The position numbers were made by a program, and so were the translations under genes. Source: Streptacidiphilus sp. ASG 303 (lineage in GTDB: Bacteria; Actinomycetota; Actinomycetes; Streptomycetales; Streptomycetaceae). Taken from it: a stretch of DNA of 64,000 bases. Positions within the stretch are counted from its first letter, which is position 1. Each line of letters opens with the position of its first letter. Under the pieces are notes generated by a model. That model made no database searches. It saw only the letters and a program-made list of their open reading frames with translations, and was not told the origin of the DNA. Below are positions 16,526 to 24,654 of the stretch, one piece after another. The stretch covers positions 1 through 64,000 of the forward strand of contig NZ_JAJLRA010000005.1 of NCBI RefSeq assembly GCF_020991365.1. The letters are read 5' to 3'.

Positions 16526-17269
16526 TCAGATCCCCGAGTCGGAGGTGCGGACCAGGATGCGGCCGCAGTTCTCGCAGCGCACCACGGCGTCGGCGGGCTC
16601 GGCCTTCACCGCGTTGAGGTCGGCGGTGGAGAACTCGACGTGGCAGCCCTCGCAGCGCCGCTGGTGCAGGCGGGCCGCGCCGACGCCGCCCTGCTGCTCG
16701 CGCAGGCGGGTGTAGAGCTTCATCAGGTCGGCGGGGATGACGGCGGCGACGGCCTCGCGGTCGCGGGCGACCTTCGCGGCGTCGGCGTCGATCTCGGCGA
16801 AGGCGGCGTCGCGGCGGGCGACGGCCTCCTCCAGCACGACGGTGGCGTGCTCCAGGCGCGCGGTCAGCTCGGTGACGCGGGTCTGGGCGGACTCCATCCG
16901 CTCCATGACGTCGAGGACGACGTCCTCCAGGTCGGACTGGCGCCGGGCGAGGGAGCCGATCTCGTGCTGGAGGTTCTCCAGGTCCTTGGGCGAGGTGACG
17001 GCGCCGGAGTCCAGCCGCTGCTGGTTGCGGGCGGCGCGGGCGCGGACCTGCTCCACGTCCTGCTCGGCCTTGGTCTGCTCGCGGGTGGTGTCGCCGAGCT
17101 GGGTCTCGGCGGCGACGACCAGGTCGCGCAGCGCGGTGTGGTCGGCGGTGGCCTTCTCGATCTCGGCGTGCTCGGGCAGGCTCCTGCGCCGGTGCGCCAG
17201 CTGGTCGAGGCGGGAGTCGAGGGCCTGCAGGTCCAGCAGGCGGATCTGGTCGGCGGGCGCGGCGTTCAG
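16526..17269 (-). CDS. coiled-coil protein with C4 zinc ribbon, apparent CTG start
   Basis: A 247-residue conserved actinobacterial protein. A long coiled coil (residues about 10 to 180) is followed by a zinc ribbon with CEGCHVEFS and CENCGRILV, four cysteines in two pairs. The family (zf-RING_7) is cytosolic and thought to act in nucleic-acid or protein contacts; the exact role is unknown. No ATG, GTG or TTG lies near the expected start. AGGAG followed six bases later by CTG-AAC-GCC matches the expected N-terminus (NAAPADQIRLLDLQAL), so a CTG start at 17269 is chosen. It lies between nif3-like and RNase H genes. Confidence 0.88.
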   Translation of the reverse strand: MNAAPADQIRLLDLQALDSRLDQLAHRRRSLPEHAEIEKATADHTALRDLVVAAETQLGDTTREQTKAEQDVEQVRARAARNQQRLDSGAVTSPKDLENLQHEIGSLARRQSDLEDVVLDVMERMESAQTRVTELTARLEHATVVLEEAVARRDAAFAEIDADAAKVARDREAVAAVIPADLMKLYTRLREQQGGVGAARLHQRRCEGCHVEFSTADLNAVKAEPADAVVRCENCGRILVRTSDSGI

Positions 17270-17301
17270 CGGAGGCTCCTGGGATGCGTGGGGGCGGACG
17301 G

Positions 17302-18141
17302 TCAGTCGGTGGGGTTCGGCATGGGCGCGTGGGCCGTCCACGGGTCGGTGACCAGGGTGGAGACCTTGATCTCCAGGGCCCAGGCGCGCCGCTCGGCCTC
17401 GGCGGCGAGGTCGCGCTCGGCCAGCCGCAGCCAGGGCCACTCGGTGGCCCAGTGCGCGGCGTCGACCAGGGCGACCGGCGCGGTCTCGGACGCCTCGGAC
17501 GCCGGGTGGTGGCGCAGGTCGGCGGTGACGTAGGCGTCGGCGCCGGCGGCGCGCACCGCCTCGAAGAGGCTGTCGCCGGAACCGCCGCACACCGCGACGC
17601 GGGCGATCCGGCGGTCCGGGTCGCCCGCGATGCGGATCCCGGCGGCGGTGGCGGGCAGGGCCGCCGCCACGCGCACGGCGAAGGCGGAGAGCGGCTCGGG
17701 CTCGGGCAGCTCGCCGACGCGGCCGGTGCCGCGGCGGCCCGCCGGGTCGGTCGGGTCCGCCACCAGCGGACCGGTGACGCGCAGCCCGACGGCCTCGGCG
17801 AGGGCGTCGGAGACGCCGGGATCGGCGTGGTCGGCGTTGGTGTGGGCCACGTGCAGCGCCACGCCGTTGCGGATCAGGGTGTGCACGACGCGGCCCTTGG
17901 GGGTGGTCGCGGCGACGCTGCTCGTCCCCCGCAGGTAGAGGGGGTGGTGGGTGACCACCAGGTCGGCCCCCCAGGCCACGGCCTCGTCGACGACGGCCTG
18001 GACGGGGTCCACGGCCAGCAGGACGCGGGAGACCTCGGCGTGCGGATCGCCGCAGACCAGGCCCACCGCGTCCCACGGCTCCGCCCACCGCGGCGGGTAG
18101 AGCTCCTCGAGCACGCTGATGACGTCGGACAGTCTGGGCAC
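17302..18141 (-). CDS. Nif3-like dinuclear metal centre hexameric protein
   Basis: A 279-residue NIF3/YbgI family protein. It has [11 protein letters not shown] near the start, the metal-binding [11 protein letters not shown] near residue 65, a [10 protein letters not shown] segment near residue 98, and a late [13 protein letters not shown] where the last metal ligands lie. Family members form toroidal hexamers with two metal ions. Some are proposed GTP cyclohydrolase-like or hydrolase proteins, but the physiological role is unsettled. The GTG start lies 118 bases from the divergent membrane-protein operon. It is the first gene of an operon with the zinc-ribbon and RNase H genes. Confidence 0.92.
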   Translation of the reverse strand: MPRLSDVISVLEELYPPRWAEPWDAVGLVCGDPHAEVSRVLLAVDPVQAVVDEAVAWGADLVVTHHPLYLRGTSSVAATTPKGRVVHTLIRNGVALHVAHTNADHADPGVSDALAEAVGLRVTGPLVADPTDPAGRRGTGRVGELPEPEPLSAFAVRVAAALPATAAGIRIAGDPDRRIARVAVCGGSGDSLFEAVRAAGADAYVTADLRHHPASEASETAPVALVDAAHWATEWPWLRLAERDLAAEAERRAWALEIKVSTLVTDPWTAHAPMPNPTD

Positions 18142-18259
18142 GGGTCGAGACTACCGCGCACCGCGCCCGGCGCCCGCCCCCGCCGGTCGGCGGGGTGGGC
18201 CGCCGGGCGGCGGCCGGTCCGGCTGGTCACCGGTCGGCCGGGTGCGCCAGACTGCGCGC

Positions 18260-18727
18260 GTGACATCGACCGATCCGCTCCTCCAGCCGACGCTGCAGCG
18301 GCAGCCGCCCGGCACCGGCCGCCCGTGGCGGCTCTCCTCCCAGGGGTACGTGGCCTTCTTCGGCGGCACCCTGGCCGGCACCGCCGTCGCGGTGGCGAAC
18401 GCCGTCCGGCTCGGCCTGCCGCGCGGCAGGGTGGCGGGCGTCGCGGCGGCCGGTGCGGCCGCCCTGGCGGCGACGGCCGCGCTGCTCGTGGCGGGGGGCT
18501 CCCGGATCGGCGCGACCGAGCTGCCGGTGCTGCGGGTGCTGGCGGTGGCGGCGTACCTGGTGCAGGCGCACCTGCAGCGCGAGCGGGACCGGGTCTTCGT
18601 CCTGCGGGGCGGGGAGCACGCGCCGCTGCTGCGCACCGGGCTCGCGGCGGTCCTCGTCCTCGGCGCCCTGGAGACCGCGGGCACGGCGGCCCTGGCCGGG
18701 GCGGTGTCCGGAGCGGTGGCGGGATGA
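18260..18727 (+). CDS. small integral membrane protein, first gene of the TPR/AAA+ operon
   Basis: A 155-residue protein with three or four hydrophobic segments (about residues 30 to 50, 60 to 80, 90 to 105 and 130 to 150) separated by arginine-rich turns. The N-terminus is soluble and glutamine/proline-containing. I do not recognise the family. Its stop overlaps the ATG of the next gene (ATGA), so expression is coupled to a TPR membrane protein and a TPR-AAA+ ATPase. A membrane platform for that ATPase is a reasonable inference. Confidence 0.7.
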   Translation: MTSTDPLLQPTLQRQPPGTGRPWRLSSQGYVAFFGGTLAGTAVAVANAVRLGLPRGRVAGVAAAGAAALAATAALLVAGGSRIGATELPVLRVLAVAAYLVQAHLQRERDRVFVLRGGEHAPLLRTGLAAVLVLGALETAGTAALAGAVSGAVAG

Positions 18728-19587
18728 GCGCCGGGGCCCTGGACCTGGCCGGGCACTGGCTGGAGCGCGGCCGGCCCGACCGGGCGCTGGACGAGCTGTC
18801 CCGGGTCACGGGCGAGGAGGCGGTCTCGGCGCGGGCGTTCCGGATCCGCGCCCTGGCCCACCACCTGGCGGACGAGGACGCGGCCGCCGTCGACATCGCC
18901 CGCAGCGGGCTGGCCGCCCACGGCCCGGACACCGGCCTGCTGGGCGTCCTCGCCCAGGCCCTCGCCGACCTCGGCCGCACCCCCGAGGCCGAGCGGGCCT
19001 GCCTGCAGGGCCTGGCGCTGGACCCGGAGGACGTCTGGCTGCTCTGCACCTACGCCCGCATGTGCGGCTTCGCCGGACAGCACGACAAGGCCCGGCTGCT
19101 CCTGGAGCGGGCCGCGGCCGCCGAGCCCGGAGCCCGGCCGGTCGCGCACACCCGGGCGGTGCTGGCGATCGCCCGCGGCGACCACGACGAGGCCCGGCGG
19201 ATCGCCGCCGGGCTGCTGGCCGCCGACCCCGACGACGCGGGCGCCCACGCCCTGCGCGGCCTGGCGGCCTCGCACCGCGGCGACACCGGTGCCGCCTACG
19301 CGGGCTTCCGGGCCGCCGCCGCGAACAACCCGCAGAACCGGCACGCCGTGGCGGCGGCCCGCGAGCTGCGGGCGGCCGACCACTGGCTGCTGCGGCCGCT
19401 GCGGCCGTTCCGGCGCTTCAGCGCCTTCCAGATCTGGATCACGGTGGTCGTGGTCCACGCCGCCCTGCGGCTCGTCGGCCTGGGGGCGGCGGCCACCCCG
19501 GCGGCCCTCGCCTGGCTGGCGTTCTGCGCGTACTCCTGGATAGCGCCCCCGGTGGTGCGGGGGCTGATGAAGAGAGGGGTCCTGTGA
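18724..19587 (+). CDS. TPR-repeat protein with C-terminal membrane anchor
   Basis: A 287-residue protein. Residues 1 to about 215 are tetratricopeptide-like helical pairs (for example LADLGRTPEAERACLQGLALDPED and GDHDEARRIAAGLLAADPDD). Residues about 235 to 275 hold two hydrophobic segments (QIWITVVVVHAALRLVGLG and AALAWLAFCAYSWIA). It therefore presents a protein-binding solenoid at the membrane surface. The ATG at 18724 overlaps the preceding stop, and its stop overlaps the next GTG, so the three genes form one translationally coupled unit. The partner proteins are unknown. Confidence 0.8.
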   Translation: MSAGALDLAGHWLERGRPDRALDELSRVTGEEAVSARAFRIRALAHHLADEDAAAVDIARSGLAAHGPDTGLLGVLAQALADLGRTPEAERACLQGLALDPEDVWLLCTYARMCGFAGQHDKARLLLERAAAAEPGARPVAHTRAVLAIARGDHDEARRIAAGLLAADPDDAGAHALRGLAASHRGDTGAAYAGFRAAAANNPQNRHAVAAARELRAADHWLLRPLRPFRRFSAFQIWITVVVVHAALRLVGLGAAATPAALAWLAFCAYSWIAPPVVRGLMKRGVL

Positions 19588-20855
19588 GCGAGGACCGGAT
19601 CGAGTCGCTGCGGCGGGCCGTGGAGGCCGGCCCCGACGACGCCATGCTGCGGCTGATCCTCGCCGAGGCGCTGCTCGCGGACGGCCGCGGCGGGGAGTCG
19701 CTGGCCCACTTCGAGGTGCTGCTCCAGGCGGGGGCGCTGCCCCCCGAGTCGCTGCTCCAGGTCGGCGCGGCCGCCCTGGAGGCCGACCGGCTGGACCTGG
19801 CGCGGGCCTGCCTGGAGGCGGCCCGCCAGGCCGGCGTCGTGGAGGGGGTGGCGGCGCTGCAACGGCAGGTCGAGGACCGGGTGGCGGAGCGCAGCGGCGC
19901 CGACCGGCTGCGGGTGCGCGCCGACGGGGCGGACGGCGCCGCCGGCGGCCCGTACGACGACGCCGGGCCGGAGTCGACGACCTTCGCCGACGTCGGCGGC
20001 ATGGCGGAGGTCAAGAAGCTCGTCCACCGCATGGTGGTGCTCCCCCGCTCCCGGCCGGAGCTGTTCGAGCGGTACGGCCGGCGGGCGGGCGGCGGCGTCC
20101 TGCTGTACGGGCCGCCCGGGTGCGGCAAGACGCTGCTGGCGCGGGCCACGGCGGGCGAGTGCGGGCTGCCGTTCCTCAACGTCCGCATCGAGGACGTGAT
20201 CGACCCCTACCAGGGCGTCTCGGAGCGCAACCTGCACCAGGCCTTCGAGACGGCCCGCGCCGTCGGCCCGTGCGTGCTCTTCCTGGACGAGCTGGACGGG
20301 CTGGCGTACGCGCGGCACAAGCACCGCGGGTCCGAGGCGCGGCGGCTGGTGGACGTGCTGCTGCAGGAGCTGGACGCGATCGGCTCCGACAACACCGGCC
20401 TGACCGTGATGGCCGCCACCAACGCCCCCTGGGACGTGGACGAGGCGATGCTGCGGCCGGGCCGCTTCGACCGGGTGGTCTTCGTGCCGCCGCCGGACGA
20501 GGCCGCCCGCGCGGACATCCTGCGGGTGCACGCGGCCGCGGTCCCCGGGCGGGACGGGGTGGACGCGGCGGCGGTCGCGGCCCGCACCGCGCTGTACTCC
20601 GGGGCCGACCTGCGGGCCGTGGTGGAGCACGCCGTGGACGAGCTGATCGAGGAGGCGCTGGCGACGGGCGGCGAGCCCCCGCTCGGCACGCCGGGGCTGC
20701 TGGCGGCGGCGGGCCGGGTGCGGCCCTCGACGCTGGACTGGCTGCAGCGGGCGAAGGCGTACGTGGAGTTCGCCAACCAGGGCGAGCGGTACGAGGACGT
20801 GGCGGCGTACCTGCGGACGCGCGAGGTGCGGCGGAGGCTCGCCCGCGGGGAGTGA
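19584..20855 (+). CDS. TPR-AAA+ ATPase, Cdc48/proteasomal-ATPase-like
   Basis: A 423-residue cytosolic ATPase. Residues 1 to about 100 are TPR-like helices. After a short acidic linker comes a single AAA domain: TFADVGGMAEVKKLV, Walker A GPPGCGKTLLA near residue 178, Walker B CVLFLDELDGL, sensor 1 MAATNAPW, arginine-finger region RPGRFDRVVF and sensor 2 SGADLRAVVEHA. This is the classical-clade type that forms hexamers and remodels or unfolds proteins. The GTG at 19584 is preceded by GAGAGG and overlaps the previous stop. With the two upstream membrane proteins it may form a membrane-associated remodelling machine. The function is not known to me. Confidence 0.88.
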   Translation: MSEDRIESLRRAVEAGPDDAMLRLILAEALLADGRGGESLAHFEVLLQAGALPPESLLQVGAAALEADRLDLARACLEAARQAGVVEGVAALQRQVEDRVAERSGADRLRVRADGADGAAGGPYDDAGPESTTFADVGGMAEVKKLVHRMVVLPRSRPELFERYGRRAGGGVLLYGPPGCGKTLLARATAGECGLPFLNVRIEDVIDPYQGVSERNLHQAFETARAVGPCVLFLDELDGLAYARHKHRGSEARRLVDVLLQELDAIGSDNTGLTVMAATNAPWDVDEAMLRPGRFDRVVFVPPPDEAARADILRVHAAAVPGRDGVDAAAVAARTALYSGADLRAVVEHAVDELIEEALATGGEPPLGTPGLLAAAGRVRPSTLDWLQRAKAYVEFANQGERYEDVAAYLRTREVRRRLARGE

Positions 20856-21817
20856 CGAGGGCGGGCCCGCGGGGCCCGGACGGGGTGCGGACCGGAGGGC
20901 GGGCGGGGCGGCCGCCGTCCGGTCCTCCGGCACGCGCGGGCGCGGGCGCGGGCGTGGGCGCGGGCCGGACGGCCGTCGAACGCGGGCCGGGCGGCCGTCG
21001 GACGCGGGGCGGACCGGGCCGCGGCCGTGCGGCACGCGCGGGCGCGGGGCGCGTGACGATGGGGGCTGCGGACCGGCCGCGGGAGCGGAATCCGCCGCGG
21101 ACCACCCGTACGGGTGAAGGGCCGGTGATCGCGTTGAGGGCCGCCGGGAACCGCCCGTACCTTCGGTGCTGCGACGGGGCGGGAATGGGCCGGATGGGTC
21201 AGGGGGACCGGAAGAACGTCCATTCCCGCCCCGGTTTCCGAAGCCGGCCGGCATGCGGTCGCCACGGGTCCGAGGCAGGGATGTGCAGGCATGGGGAAGG
21301 GCACACCGCGGCACGTGACCGGGGGCCGCAGGCCGGCGGAGGACGCACGGGCGGCCGCGGCCGCGCCCGGGGGTGCCGGTGGTGGATGGGGGTCCACCGC
21401 CGGCGCCCTCCGGAGCGCGGTCCGGCCGCCGACCCCCGGGCCGTGGCCGGCCGCGCCCGTCCGGCGCGCGGCGTGCCCCCGGGCACGGCGCCCCGCCGCC
21501 TCGTCCGAGCCGTCCGGGTACGCCCGGGACGGCGTCGGCCCTCCGTCCTGCGGTGCACCGCACCGGAGTCCCTCCTCCCCCGCCGACGGGCGGGAGGGGC
21601 CCCTGCGCCCCACCGGCGCACATGACCGGACACGGCCCGGCACGCGCCGCTGCGGACGCCCCCGGCCGGTCCGGCCGCGGACGGCGCCGCCGCCCGTCCG
21701 GAGGCCGCCCGGGCGTCCGACCGCCGCACCGGCCGCGGGCGCCGGGCCGGACGGCCGCGCCCGGCCCTTCCGCGGCGCGCCCCCCTCCGGGCCGGAGGCC
21801 GCACGGACGGCCTCCGC
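20856..21817 (+). other. 962-base intergenic region, no gene supported
   Basis: Extremely GC-rich, with a GCGGGCGCGGGCGCG run near 20938 and several imperfect palindromes of GGCCG type. Open frames here have shadow-like composition, lack good ribosome binding sites and match nothing I know. A segment near 21105 to 21240 is somewhat less GC-rich and may hold promoter or leader sequence for the S9 peptidase gene, but no clear -35/-10 pair is visible. Confidence 0.5.
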
Positions 21818-23782
21818 ATGACCCTCACCACGCGGACCGCCGCACCGGCCCTGCGCCGCGTCTCCTTCACCTTCGCCGCCGACGGCTCCCACGCGGCCTG
21901 CCTGGCCGCCGCCGACGGCGGCGGGTGGTACGCCGAGAGCTGGCGGCTGGACCGGCCCGGGGCCGCGCCCGCGCCCGTGCCGCTGCCGCCCGCCGGACGC
22001 CGCTCGGAGAGTCTGCAGGCCCAGCTGGTGGCACTGGCCGACGGCCGGGTGCTGGTCTGCCGCCACGACGGGGAGCTGCACCGGTCGGCGGTCCTCTCCC
22101 CCGAGGGCGAGCAGCCCGTCGGGACGCTGCGCGCCGCCGCCCTGCGGCTGCTGCCGGTGCCCGTGCCGCCCGGCGCCGGGCCCGGCGCCCCCGTCGCGGT
22201 GGCCCTGGCGGGCGACGCCCGGCACGTCACCACCGTCTGGCTGGTCGCCGGGGACGGATCGGCACCCCGCCGCGCCGCCGAGCTGGCGGGGCTCTTCGGC
22301 GGCGGGGTGTGGCTCGACCGGCAGGGCCGGCTGCTGGCCCTGGACCGGGTCGCGGGCGGGACCGTCCGCAGCGTCGCGCTGGACCTCGCCGACGGCACCG
22401 TGTCGCCGCTGCTGGAGATCGCCGAGGGCAGCAGCGACCGCCTGGTCCTCTTCGACCCGGACACCCGGCTCGCCGTCGTGCGCAGCGACGCCCCGGGCAC
22501 CGACCGCCTCGGCTGGGGCGTGCTCGGCGCGGAGGAGCCGCTGCGCTTCCCCGAGTGCCTGCACGTGCCGGGCGCGCTGGTGCGGCCGGTGGCCGTGGAG
22601 GCCGCGGCCTCCCCCGGGCCGGCGGCGGAGCGGCGCGTCGCCGTGCAGCTCGACCGGGGCGCGGGCTCGGCACTGGCGCTGTGGCGGCCGTCCGGCGGGG
22701 GGCTGGAGCTGCTGCCCGCACCGGCGGGCCGGTTCGGGGCGGTGGCCCACTGGTCGCGGGCGGGGCTGCGCATCCCGTACTCGGCCCCGGACCACCCGGC
22801 GGCGCTGGCGACCCTCGACGTCGACGCGGCGCGGCGCCCGGCGGCCGCGCCCGTACCGCCCCGCGCGCCGCAGGGCGCACCGCCGCCCGGCACCCCGTTC
22901 CCGGGCACGCCGTCACCGGACACGCCGTCCCCGGACACGCCTCCCGGGCCGCCCGGCTGGCGCCTCGACGGCAGCGCCGGGCCCGGCGGCGGCCGCTGGC
23001 ACCCCGCCGCCGCCGTGGAGCTGTGCGGGGCGGCCGGTCCGATGGAGGCCGTCGTCTACGGCGGGGCCGGCTGGTCCACCGCGCGCCACCTGGTCGTGGC
23101 GCTGCACGGCGGACCGGCCGACGCCTGGCGGCTGGAGTTCGACCCGACGCTGCAGCGGCTGGCGGCCGAGGGGCTGGCCGTGGTCGCGCCCAACCAGCGG
23201 GGCAGCACCGGGTACGGGCCCGAGCACGCCCTGTGCCTGCACGGCGCCTGGGGCGGCCCCGACCTGGAGGACGTCCTGGCGCTGCTGGCGGACCTGGCGC
23301 CCCGCCGGGCGGCCCTCGGACTGGAGCCGCCCGCCCTGTTCGGGATCAGCTACGGCGCGTTCCTGGCCCTGCTGGCCGCCGCCCACGCCCCCGACGGCCA
23401 CGTGTCGCGCTGCGCGGCCGTGGCGCCGTTCCTCTCCGGGGCGCGGCTGCTCGCCGAGGCGGCCGCCCCGGTGCGGGCGCTCACCGCCCGGCTCGGCGGC
23501 GGCGCGACGGTCGACGACGCACGCGGGCCCCGCGACGTCCTGGAGGTCTGCCACCGCATCACCGCGCCGCTGCTGGTGGTGCACGGCGACCGCGACGAGG
23601 TGGTGCCGGTGGCGCACTCCCGCGCGCTGCGGGAGCGGCTGCTGCGGGCGGGGCGCGCGGAGGGGTCCGACTTCCGGTGTGTGGAGTCGGCGGGGGCGGG
23701 GCACGAGCTCCTGGCGGAGGAGGGCGCGCCCGTCGTGCGGGAGCTGCTGGCGGGCTTCCTCCGCACGGGCCGCCCCTCCTGA
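21818..23782 (+). CDS. S9-family prolyl oligopeptidase-like serine peptidase
   Basis: A 654-residue protein with an N-terminal beta-propeller-like region (to about residue 400) and a C-terminal alpha/beta hydrolase. Catalytic serine 511 lies in GISYGAF, the acid is D593 in HGDRDEVVP and the histidine is H629 in GAGHEL. HGGPADAW near residue 430 supplies the oxyanion region. There is no signal peptide, so it acts in the cytosol. Such enzymes cleave short proline-containing peptides or acyl-amino acids. A proline-rich insert lies around residues 345 to 380. The ATG has a poor ribosome binding site. A gene for a 71-residue peptide follows after 280 bases. Confidence 0.88.
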   Translation: MTLTTRTAAPALRRVSFTFAADGSHAACLAAADGGGWYAESWRLDRPGAAPAPVPLPPAGRRSESLQAQLVALADGRVLVCRHDGELHRSAVLSPEGEQPVGTLRAAALRLLPVPVPPGAGPGAPVAVALAGDARHVTTVWLVAGDGSAPRRAAELAGLFGGGVWLDRQGRLLALDRVAGGTVRSVALDLADGTVSPLLEIAEGSSDRLVLFDPDTRLAVVRSDAPGTDRLGWGVLGAEEPLRFPECLHVPGALVRPVAVEAAASPGPAAERRVAVQLDRGAGSALALWRPSGGGLELLPAPAGRFGAVAHWSRAGLRIPYSAPDHPAALATLDVDAARRPAAAPVPPRAPQGAPPPGTPFPGTPSPDTPSPDTPPGPPGWRLDGSAGPGGGRWHPAAAVELCGAAGPMEAVVYGGAGWSTARHLVVALHGGPADAWRLEFDPTLQRLAAEGLAVVAPNQRGSTGYGPEHALCLHGAWGGPDLEDVLALLADLAPRRAALGLEPPALFGISYGAFLALLAAAHAPDGHVSRCAAVAPFLSGARLLAEAAAPVRALTARLGGGATVDDARGPRDVLEVCHRITAPLLVVHGDRDEVVPVAHSRALRERLLRAGRAEGSDFRCVESAGAGHELLAEEGAPVVRELLAGFLRTGRPS

Positions 23783-23928
23783 CCTGCGGGCGCGGCGGCC
23801 GGGAGCGCCGGGTGACGGCCGGTCGGACGACGGTCCGTCACCCGTCCCGCGGGCGGGCCCTCCGGGGCGCGCCGCGGCGGTCCGCCGACGGGGCGGGACC
23901 GAGCGTGCACCGGCCGTGACCGCCTGGG

Positions 23929-23934
23929 TAGGGT
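23929..23934 (+). promoter_or_regulatory. -10 box before the 71-residue peptide gene
   Basis: TAGGGT, a common streptomycete -10 form, stands 129 bases before the peptide gene start, predicting an untranslated leader of about 120 bases. No good -35 match is present upstream. Confidence 0.4.
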
Positions 23935-24062
23935 GATCCACCCGAGCGGCCGCCCCGGCGGCCCGGCCCCGGTCCGCGACCGGGTCCCGCGGTGCACCCG
24001 CACGGCGTGCACCGCCGTGCGGCACCGTCCAGTCCTGACCCCTCCCACGGAGAACGCATCTG

Positions 24063-24278
24063 ATGTCCGAAGCCTTCACCGACACCACAGAGAAGCGCGC
24101 CGCCGAGGCGGTGGCTGCGGGCGCCGGGGCCGGCCGGCACCGCGGGCCCGTCGCGCGCAACGACGACGCCGTCCTGGAGCCGGAGGCCGGGCACGGCCGC
24201 CACCGCCGTGCGGGGAGCGCCCTGTCGGGGCCGCCGGCCCCGGGGTGGTCCTTCCCCGGGATGTCCGGCGGGGTGTAG
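24063..24278 (+). CDS. 71-residue peptide with proline-rich C-terminus
   Basis: The ATG is preceded by GGAGAA ten bases upstream. The N-terminus (SEAFTDTTEKRAAEAVAAG) is acidic and helical, two GRHR motifs follow, and the C-terminus reads SGPPAPGWSFPGMSGGV. There is no signal peptide or membrane segment. A perfect 16-pair hairpin 60 bases after the stop and a TAGGGT box upstream mark it as an independent short transcript. A leader-plus-core layout beside a prolyl oligopeptidase gene allows a modified-peptide precursor, but no modifying enzyme is nearby. An ordinary small regulatory or conserved hypothetical protein is equally possible. Confidence 0.55.
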   Translation: MSEAFTDTTEKRAAEAVAAGAGAGRHRGPVARNDDAVLEPEAGHGRHRRAGSALSGPPAPGWSFPGMSGGV

Positions 24279-24337
24279 CCGGCCGCTTCCGCACCGCGGG
24301 GCCCGGACCGGGGGCGGCGCCGACCGGTCCGGGACCC

Positions 24338-24376
24338 GCCGCTCCGCCCCGCCGCCCCGCGGCGGGGCGGAGCGGC
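24338..24376 (+). terminator. hairpin terminator after the peptide gene
   Basis: GCCGCTCCGCCCCGCC pairs perfectly with GGCGGGGCGGAGCGGC around a seven-base loop. There is no T-run, as is usual in this genome. The remaining bases up to 24530 contain nothing else I can support. Confidence 0.75.
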
Positions 24377-24530
24377 GTCCGGGGCGGGGCCCGCGGCCGG
24401 GACGGAGGCGGGACGATGCCCGGGCGGGGGGCGCCCGGGTGGTCCGTCGGCGGGGTCGGCGGGGGCCGCAGCCCGGGACACGCCCCCGGGCCGGGCGAAC
24501 CCCGGGGACGGGCACCCCCGGGGACGGGCG

Positions 24531-24554
24531 AAATGGACGTCACCATGTCCATTT
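24531..24554 (+). promoter_or_regulatory. inverted repeat, likely operator
   Basis: AAATGGAC and GTCCATTT form a perfect 8-base inverted repeat around an 8-base spacer. It ends ten bases before the -35 box of the promoter of the I36-type gene, a position suited to an activator dimer. It is strikingly AT-rich for this genome. Confidence 0.65.
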
Positions 24555-24564
24555 GTGAAGGAAT

Positions 24565-24593
24565 TTGACGACTTCCTCCTTGCTCCCTAGGAT
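24565..24593 (+). promoter_or_regulatory. vegetative-type promoter of the I36-type gene
   Basis: TTGACG at 24565 and TAGGAT at 24588 are separated by exactly 17 bases, close to the consensus for the principal (HrdB-type) sigma factor. The start codon follows about 60 bases later. Confidence 0.75.
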
Positions 24594-24654
24594 GCCGCCC
24601 GTTGCTCAGGGGGGAGCGGCGGACGCCTCCCCCCGGACGTCCAGGGAGGCGGAC

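Noticed and set aside
20930-20975. GCGGGC-rich run as a CRISPR-like or microsatellite array
   Set aside because: The units are irregular and there are no spacers. It is simple GC-rich low complexity.
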